From Corinectria fuckeliana (Eukaryota; Ascomycota; Sordariomycetes; Hypocreales; Nectriaceae): a stretch of DNA of 64,000 nucleotides. This document shows positions 58,096-64,000 of the stretch, in pieces; within the stretch, counting starts at the first letter, position 1, and each line of letters begins with the position of its first letter. Where the stretch lies: assembly GCA_019137255.1 (NCBI GenBank), contig WPDH01000266.1, positions 1 through 64,000 of the forward strand, written 5' to 3'. The notes below the pieces were generated by a model that was not told the DNA's origin, did not search any database, and saw only the letters and a program-made list of their open reading frames with translations. Position numbers and translations under genes: made by a program.

Positions 58096-59204
58096 GACTG
58101 CGGTTTCTGTACGAAGGGGAAAATGCCAACTGGTTAGCAGATGCTTCAAGGCGGCGACGGGGGGGAGGGGAAAGGGGAGGGGAGACGAGGGGGAAGCAAC
58201 TCAATCAGCTGGAAATCAAGATCGGTGGCTGTCGATATCGTTGATCAGAGTATTGAGTCTTCCTTTCTCGCGGGGTGGTACTAACCTGATGATGTTGTCG
58301 GTCACCAGGCAATCGAATTGGCGGATGTGGGAGGAGTGAACTTTTCGACGGAACGAGCGTGGAGATCTGAATTGCATGCGAAAATTGTGGTTGTGGGCTG
58401 CGGGTTTCGCTAGCCCACGGTACGTACCTCTGCGGCATGACGGAAGTTGATTATTCCGAGTAACCCTCTGCATCACGTGAAAGAGGGTCTACCTCAGATG
58501 GGCTTGAGACTGTGACAGAGTACTTCGTCATGCACTTACTTACTACTAGTATAGTCTTACACCACGACATCATGCCTACTTATAGTACTTCTTACGGACT
58601 CGGTATCAAGCGGTGACCTACTAATTGGGTAGTTTCTTAACCATCAGTCCCTAGTCTAGTCTATTGATGATTTGGGCCTTTGCATCGTGCACTACGACAT
58701 GCTGCTGTCTTAGTCTTGGGAATTTTCTTTCTTTCCTAACAGCTAATTATCTTACAAACGATTGCCTTGGTCTTTAGCAGTTGCCTGATGCTGAAGCAAC
58801 TATTCTTTCCGGCTCCGACACTCTAAAGGCATGTCCTCCACTACCGGCATGAGGTAAGGTATTGCTCAATATCTCGATGGGCGTCTAAAGTGTCCCGCGT
58901 CTCGAGTTCTAATTCCAAGCAGTGCCTCGAAAGAGCCAACCGAAGCCATTCCAAATTCTGCATCGCCAGCCATAACCTTCGCGCTCAAGTCTTCCCGATG
59001 TTACTTGTCCTCCTTGGCGATTTCCTCCTCCTGGAGCCTTGGCTCCTCCTCTTGCCGACCGTCAATCTCCTTGATGATTAGTTGAAGTGGAACTGGGAGC
59101 TCCTCCAGACGGAATTCCGTAGCTGGTTTGAGGGCGTAGCAATCTTCCGCTTCCTTGGTCACCGGAATAATATCACGCGCTCCTAGTTTGACGGCCTTCT
59201 TATC
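58096..59204. other. Intergenic region upstream of eS8
   Basis: The eS8 promoter and leader lie in 58096-58480. The remainder to 59204 is the 3' flank of the next minus-strand gene. No supported gene was seen; short frames near 58890-59080 lack conserved features. Confidence 0.45.
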
Positions 59205-61313
59205 CTAGCGAATGGACCCGTCTGGGTTGAAGGTTTTGCCGCGATCCTCCTTAGTGAATCCTGTAGCTATCACGTTAAGTCGTGGCAAGGGGAAGTAACG
59301 CCCGTAGCGATTGGCACGTTTGTCACCTTCTTCCTTTAATTCCGCCAAAGACGGCCAATCGACGAGGAACTTGGCTTCAGTTGGAAATTCCTTGTTAAAG
59401 CAATTTACTGCGAAAAAGATTGGCGACAACTTGTCTTGGAGCTGCTTTCCCCTCAAAAGCTCAGTCGGCGGTTCTGCCTTTTTGCTTTTCTGCAACACAA
59501 GGCTCTTGCAATCAACCCTCGCAATCCTCTCGTCCATTTCCCGTATCAGCTTCAGCTTCTCCGACTCAGCCGCTTCAAGTTTCAAAGCCGTCAATTCTGC
59601 CGGGGTTTGAGGGATAAAAGGCGACTTGTCGGCACCCATGTGATGCAGGTTTACCAACATCTTCTGGAACGCAGCTCTCTCTTTGGTCTCCTGGCTCATC
59701 CATCGCTTTGACTGTGACCACGCTCCATTTTCAGCCGGGCTACCACTCGGGAGCAGCTGGGGAAATGTGTTGGCTCCTTGAGTAGTTCGCCGTTGTGAGG
59801 CTGGAGCTTTGGGCGCGTTGGTGGGTGGGCCGATGGGGATAAGATGTGACGACGAATCGTTTTTAGAAGGTGCTGCATTCTGCAAGAGATGATCCTTAGG
59901 TATCGTGGGAGAAATTTGGCTGATGTGACTGCCCACATTGGCAGCCAATCTCTCCTGGCCACCATGCCACGTCCAACCTGCCTCTGACACCGGTGTCTGC
60001 TTGAAAGCCTCCTCACGCACAACTTGCTGTTGGATGGGCTGTTGGAATATACGCACATTGCTGTCGGTAACATTCGACCCCTTATATTCGCCCATGGCTT
60101 CTTGTCTCATCGGTGTTGGAGCTAGACCTGCCATAGTCTGATCCGGGAAAGCGAGGACTACCTGTTGCATCGGCGTGGACTTTCTTGGGCTGGAAGATTT
60201 TGCCCGGCACGTTGACTTCAGGACGTCTACCTGCGTTTTGTGAGCACCAGCGGATGCCGGCCGGGGAAGTGCAAATTGGCTTCCTCGCTGCGGATGCCTC
60301 TTGAAATCCGTTGACCGGCGCTTGTTTCGGGAGGAAGAACCGGACCCTCTCTGGCCGCGAGTGACCGCGAGTGAGCTTGAGCTTGACCCAATATGAAGTT
60401 TGGATCCTGGTCCGTTCATTAGCTGCAACTGCTGCGGCCAAGGTCCTACTTGCTGGTATTGCTGGGCAGAGTGCATCGTTGGGCCTAGCTGAGGCGCTAC
60501 AGTAGGTTGCCAGGGGGTGGGAGGTGCTGTTACATATACGACCGGATATGGCACGTAATGCTGTGGGTAATAGTAACCCGGCATGGGTGCTGGCAGCCCC
60601 GTTGGCATGATGGGGGGATATAACTGTGCTCGTGGTTGGGGAACAGGGTGCGAAGAGACGGTGCTCTTAGCGGCGGCCGGCCCTGTCGAGTAAGTCACCA
60701 ACTTCGAGTTTTCTTGAGCCATCATCTCATGATCGGGTTTTGGCGTGGGTGGCATGATGGGAGCCACCTGGACCGGCTCCTTGACCTCGGTCTTTGGCAT
60801 GCTGGAAGGTGCTGACACGAGGGGCTGGACGAGCTCGTCTTGCTTGTGCTCAGCGTGGGAAGAGGTACTGGCTGAAGCTTCGGGAAGCACTGGAACTGGA
60901 CTGTCGAGGGTAGTAGTGTCCTGCGTCATCGGTTGACCAGCTGTATCGGATGCCAGAGAGCCCGAGGATTCAGGACTTGGTACAGACGTGGATGCTGTAT
61001 TCATAGCTTCTTCGCTTTCGGCTCTGGTATTCCTCGCCCTTTTCTTCCTTCGGCACTTCTTGTAAGATGACCGAGTGGAGTGATTGAATGAAGTGGTTGC
61101 CGTCTCAACTGCTGTGGAGATGGTCGGAAACATCGCGTCGTATTTGTCTGGGTCAAGAGCATCGAGTTTTGAAGGCTGGCTGCGGCCTTTTTCTTGCCAG
61201 GACCGCGGGCCGGTGGGTGCAGACACTGAGCGGTATCGTGAATCGGTTTCATTGTTGACACTAGGTTCGGGGGACGATGGTCCCGGCCTGAACGCCGCTG
61301 CACATGGGTTCAT
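59205..61313 (-). CDS. Unrecognised 702-aa disordered protein with basic NLS-like motifs
   Basis: Single uninterrupted exon of 702 aa. Most of it is low-complexity Ser/Pro/Gln-rich sequence. A basic cluster at about residues 85-94 (KKCRRKKRAR) and another in the middle (RNKRRSTDFKRHPQRG) look like nuclear localisation signals. A Pro/Tyr-rich stretch occurs near the centre (PAPMPGYYYPQHYVPYPVVYV). The last 170 residues appear folded: a helical AELTALKLEAAESEKLKLIREMDERIARVD segment, then FFAVNCFNKEFPTEAKFLVDWPSLAELKEEGDKRANRYGRYFPLPRLN. I do not recognise this C-terminal domain. Length and codon character argue that the gene is real; nuclear or RNA-related work is only a guess from the basic motifs. 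Confidence 0.75.
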   Translation of the reverse strand: MNPCAAAFRPGPSSPEPSVNNETDSRYRSVSAPTGPRSWQEKGRSQPSKLDALDPDKYDAMFPTISTAVETATTSFNHSTRSSYKKCRRKKRARNTRAESEEAMNTASTSVPSPESSGSLASDTAGQPMTQDTTTLDSPVPVLPEASASTSSHAEHKQDELVQPLVSAPSSMPKTEVKEPVQVAPIMPPTPKPDHEMMAQENSKLVTYSTGPAAAKSTVSSHPVPQPRAQLYPPIMPTGLPAPMPGYYYPQHYVPYPVVYVTAPPTPWQPTVAPQLGPTMHSAQQYQQVGPWPQQLQLMNGPGSKLHIGSSSSSLAVTRGQRGSGSSSRNKRRSTDFKRHPQRGSQFALPRPASAGAHKTQVDVLKSTCRAKSSSPRKSTPMQQVVLAFPDQTMAGLAPTPMRQEAMGEYKGSNVTDSNVRIFQQPIQQQVVREEAFKQTPVSEAGWTWHGGQERLAANVGSHISQISPTIPKDHLLQNAAPSKNDSSSHLIPIGPPTNAPKAPASQRRTTQGANTFPQLLPSGSPAENGAWSQSKRWMSQETKERAAFQKMLVNLHHMGADKSPFIPQTPAELTALKLEAAESEKLKLIREMDERIARVDCKSLVLQKSKKAEPPTELLRGKQLQDKLSPIFFAVNCFNKEFPTEAKFLVDWPSLAELKEEGDKRANRYGRYFPLPRLNVIATGFTKEDRGKTFNPDGSIR

Positions 61314-63311
61314 GATGGCTGTGAGCGGGTTGGTAGTGACATCAAGGGGATCGGGAAGAAAGAAACGAAGCGAGAGTTGGGCGCTGTCTTAAGAGAGAGT
61401 TGATAAAATCATAAAAAAGAAGGTGTACCAAAACAGAGGAGTGAAGGGGGACGCGACTGAGGCCGATGTCCTGTTTGTTGTTTTCGGAATGAAGATTCGT
61501 GACTCTTAGGTGGGTGTTCTAACGGGATGTTCAACGAACCGTCACGCTGGCCGGTGCCTGATCACAGCGACATCAAACACGAGACTAAAAGTCGGTTAGC
61601 AATGGTCAAGGAAGTTCTTCGAACAACCTACTGTTGCGCCCAGGTGTTAAGCAAGGTGAAGTAATGGCAAAGGGACCGATGACGAAGGGCTTGGTGTGTG
61701 GTGGTGACGTCGACAACTGGGAAGCGAGACCAAAATGTAGGCTCCAAAGCGAAGGAAAAAAAAGAGTCACAAGGGAGGACGAGCGGGCAAAAGCTCAGTC
61801 CGGATGACTTAGGCAGACGTATGGAAAGGTGGCAGTGAATGACGGCTGACAGCTGGTTATCACCTGGCAGGTTGGCAGGCGAAAAGCGTATGACAGTTGA
61901 CAACTGCCAGGCAACGAGAGCAACTGGAAAAGCGACAGCCAGGTGAAGGCGTCAGGTAAGAGTGAAAGTTCAGGGGCTCTGCGACGATGATGACGGGAGT
62001 TTATATAGCAAAGCCCTGGATCTCTCGCTCCCACGTTTTCGGACGCAGGCATTCTACGCATTGTTCTAAGAGGGAGTGTATTGTGTATATTGTGATGCCG
62101 GAGGCCACCTCTTATTACTACTACCATTTTAGAACCGGGGTACTCATTACGGATAGTATCTACTTACGCGATCAGTTTATAATGACTGTATTGGGCTGTC
62201 TTGCACGGTACTGCTGTGAATCATTTATTTCTGCTATGCACATCTCCTCGTTCCCAGAGATAGATTGGCGTGGGGCATGGTGGCGTACGCCAGTAGACAT
62301 TGTGAGAAGAAAGACAGAAGAGATATTTTGAATGGGATGCGCTCTTTACCGTAAGGTATTCTACTTGATTCTTTGTTTCCAAAGTGAATTGACTGAGTTG
62401 CGAGCCGGTAAGAAGTTAATCCATTGAGATCAACATCCCTACACTTACATGTGAAGGGGAACCGGAACCACTCCTTAGCCAATGATGCAATTCATTCCTG
62501 GAGTAGGTACCTGAAGACAGTGGAACAGGAAGTCGAGTGCTTGCGTCCATGATTTCCACTAGCAATAATTTGCGCCATGCATCAGTTGGTAGATCCGCGC
62601 AACCCGGATTGAACCTGATGTGTATTGGACGTGAAACCACATGCACTGTACGAAGTAGGTGTAGCCTGCTAATTACAGGGAGGGCGTCTAATCCACGAAG
62701 ACACGGCGTAACGAAGGGGGGACATTACAGTTGATTGACAACTGGAGGTAATATAGAAAGAACAATTCTACCACATGTTGAATATCGTGTCAAAAAAAAA
62801 GAGTCGTGCTATTCGGGCTGTAAACCTGCTGTCTTGCCCTTCTTACTATGTCATTCGCTTTAACAGTAGGCCCTAATGTCCAAATGCCCTGACTCCCTAA
62901 CGCTCTAACGCCCTGATGCCCTGATGCCCTGATGTCCATAGCGGAGACTGCATTTGAGGAGAAGATATTGAGCAAAGTATATTTATAACCAAGAAATACA
63001 GCCTGACTAGAAATATCATACAGCCCGAATAGCACGACTCAAAAAAAGAATCCCGCCAGGCCGTTGAGCTTCAACCAATCTGGACCTGCACTGTCCCAAC
63101 AAAGTGTATGCAATCCGCTTCCCCCCCGCGTTAAGTACCTACAGAGGTGCCCCACAACCCGCCGAGGCCTTGGCGCTCAGATCCATCTCAGATTATTGTC
63201 CCTCTCTCCAGCTCAGCTCAGCTCAGCTCTTCTCAACATCACGACAACGCCCCTCAATCGACGCTTCGTCCGCACTCGGCTTCGTTCGCACTCGACCATT
63301 GCCCGCCCAAG
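61314..63311. other. Divergent intergenic region holding a MITE-like element
   Basis: About 2 kb between two divergent genes. It contains the 240-bp inverted-repeat element described separately. No supported gene was seen; open frames at 61628-62482 overlap on both strands and have no recognisable content. The last 200 bp before TSC13 are CT-rich, with a short (AGCTC)n run near 63211-63230. Confidence 0.5.
62801..63040. mobile_element. 240-bp MITE-like inverted-repeat element
   Basis: Starts GAGTCGTGCTATTCGGGCTG at 62801 and ends with the exact reverse complement at 63040; the inverted repeats are 22 bp and perfect (62801-62822 and 63019-63040). Both outer flanks are A-runs on the plus strand (nine and seven A), so a target-site duplication may exist but cannot be measured. 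The interior is non-coding and holds a short array of the 8-bp unit GCCCTGAT at about 62911-62934. Size, perfect short TIRs and lack of coding capacity fit a MITE; the superfamily cannot be told. Confidence 0.7.
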
Positions 63312-64000
63312 ATGGCCGCCCCGACGACCCTTAAGCTCACCAATCGATGTACGCTCCCCCCATTATCTGTCCTGTGAAAGCTCCCCCTCCCCGAAACTGA
63401 CACCTCGCAGCTCCGAAGCAGCCCATCAAGAAGCTGCCCGCGTCCGTCGAGCTCAGCGCCGGTACCACGGTCGAGGATGTCAAGAAACTGATTGCCAAGG
63501 AGGCCAGGATTGGCGACTTCAACCGGGTCGGCCTTTACGACCCCTCGACCAAGAAGACGCTCAAGAACCGCATGGCTCTCATCGCCGAAGAGCAGGGCGT
63601 TGCTGCCACCGGCGAAGTCCTCGTCAAGGACATGGGTAGGTCAACTCCCCCCTAGTCTCCCTTCCTCAGCCTTGGGCATACCCGTTGCTAACTGTCTGCA
63701 AAGGCACACAGATTAGCTGGAAGACTGTCTTCGTCATCGAGTATCTTGGCCCTATCCTCATCCACGCCGCCGTCGTCGCCGCCCGCCCGTACCTGTACAA
63801 GAACGCGGAGGGCGCCATGTCGCGGACCCAGTGGCTTTCGTTCGGCATGATCGTGTTGCACTTTGTCAAACGCGAGCTTGAGACGCTCTTCGTCCACAAG
63901 TTCTCCGCCAACACCATGCCCTTCTTCAACGTCTTCAAGAACAGCTTCTTTTACTGGGCCATCTCCGGCGTCCTCTGCGCCTACACCATCTACAGCCCCA
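63312..64000 (+). CDS. TSC13: Very-long-chain enoyl-CoA reductase Tsc13 (5' part)
   Basis: Three exons are visible: 63312-63348, 63411-63635 and 63704 to the window edge, where the gene is cut off. Tsc13 is the ER enzyme that reduces trans-2-enoyl-CoA in the last step of very-long-chain fatty-acid elongation. After MAAPTTLKLTNR comes a ubiquitin-like N-terminal domain (VELSAGTTVEDVKKLIAKEARIG...RVGLYDPSTKK), then the first membrane region (TVFVIEYLGPILIHAAVVAARPYLY) and the family hallmark HFVKRELETLFVHKFSANTMPFFNVFKNSFFYW. The catalytic C-terminal steroid-reductase-like part lies beyond the window. Intron junctions are GT-AG and keep frame. Confidence 0.94.

Overview
The window is nuclear DNA of a filamentous ascomycete (Pezizomycotina, probably Sordariomycetes). 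Evidence: short GT-AG introns of about 45-160 bp in nearly every gene, pyrimidine-rich leaders, GC-rich coding exons, fungal gene architectures (a Tom1-type HECT ligase, an AA11 chitin oxidase with C-terminal X278 module, an N-acetylglutamate kinase with fungal arg-6-type layout), and AT-rich blocks depleted of CpA/TpG that look like repeat-induced point mutation (RIP). The species cannot be named from the sequence.

Layout: 1-3190 is an AT-rich, gene-free, RIP-like block. 4.7-15.8 kb holds a secreted AA11 LPMO, a WW-domain prion-like protein, an unrecognised type I membrane protein, alpha-tubulin and mitochondrial HMG-CoA lyase. 16.6-18.8 kb has an N-acetylglutamate kinase paralogue that lacks the reductase half usual for fungal arg-6. 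19.4-23.8 kb is a broken mobile-element island: a Helitron Rep (HUH) N-terminal fragment followed by a decayed DEDD-exonuclease plus zinc-ribbon-array gene. 26.0-33.5 kb is housekeeping (V-ATPase subunit B, DPH1, CTF8, ribosomal eS6). 33.5-45.9 kb is one 12-kb gene on the minus strand for a giant HECT ubiquitin ligase (about 4042 aa). 48.4-52.7 kb is a transposon nest: a roughly 563-bp element interrupted by a 3.7-kb RIP-mutated relative inserted in opposite orientation, each with its own 3-bp target-site duplication. 53.8-64.0 kb holds a Gyp5-type Rab GAP, ribosomal eS8, an unrecognised disordered protein, a 240-bp MITE-like element and the 5' part of TSC13.

The genes do not form a pathway cluster; they are mostly conserved housekeeping genes separated by islands of decayed mobile DNA. 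The most unusual content is the exonuclease/zinc-ribbon relic next to the Helitron Rep, the self-nested transposon with two intact target-site duplications, and the reductase-less arginine-pathway kinase beside the Helitron relic. All intron boundaries were placed by reading GT/AG signals and frame continuity by eye; no search or alignment was run.
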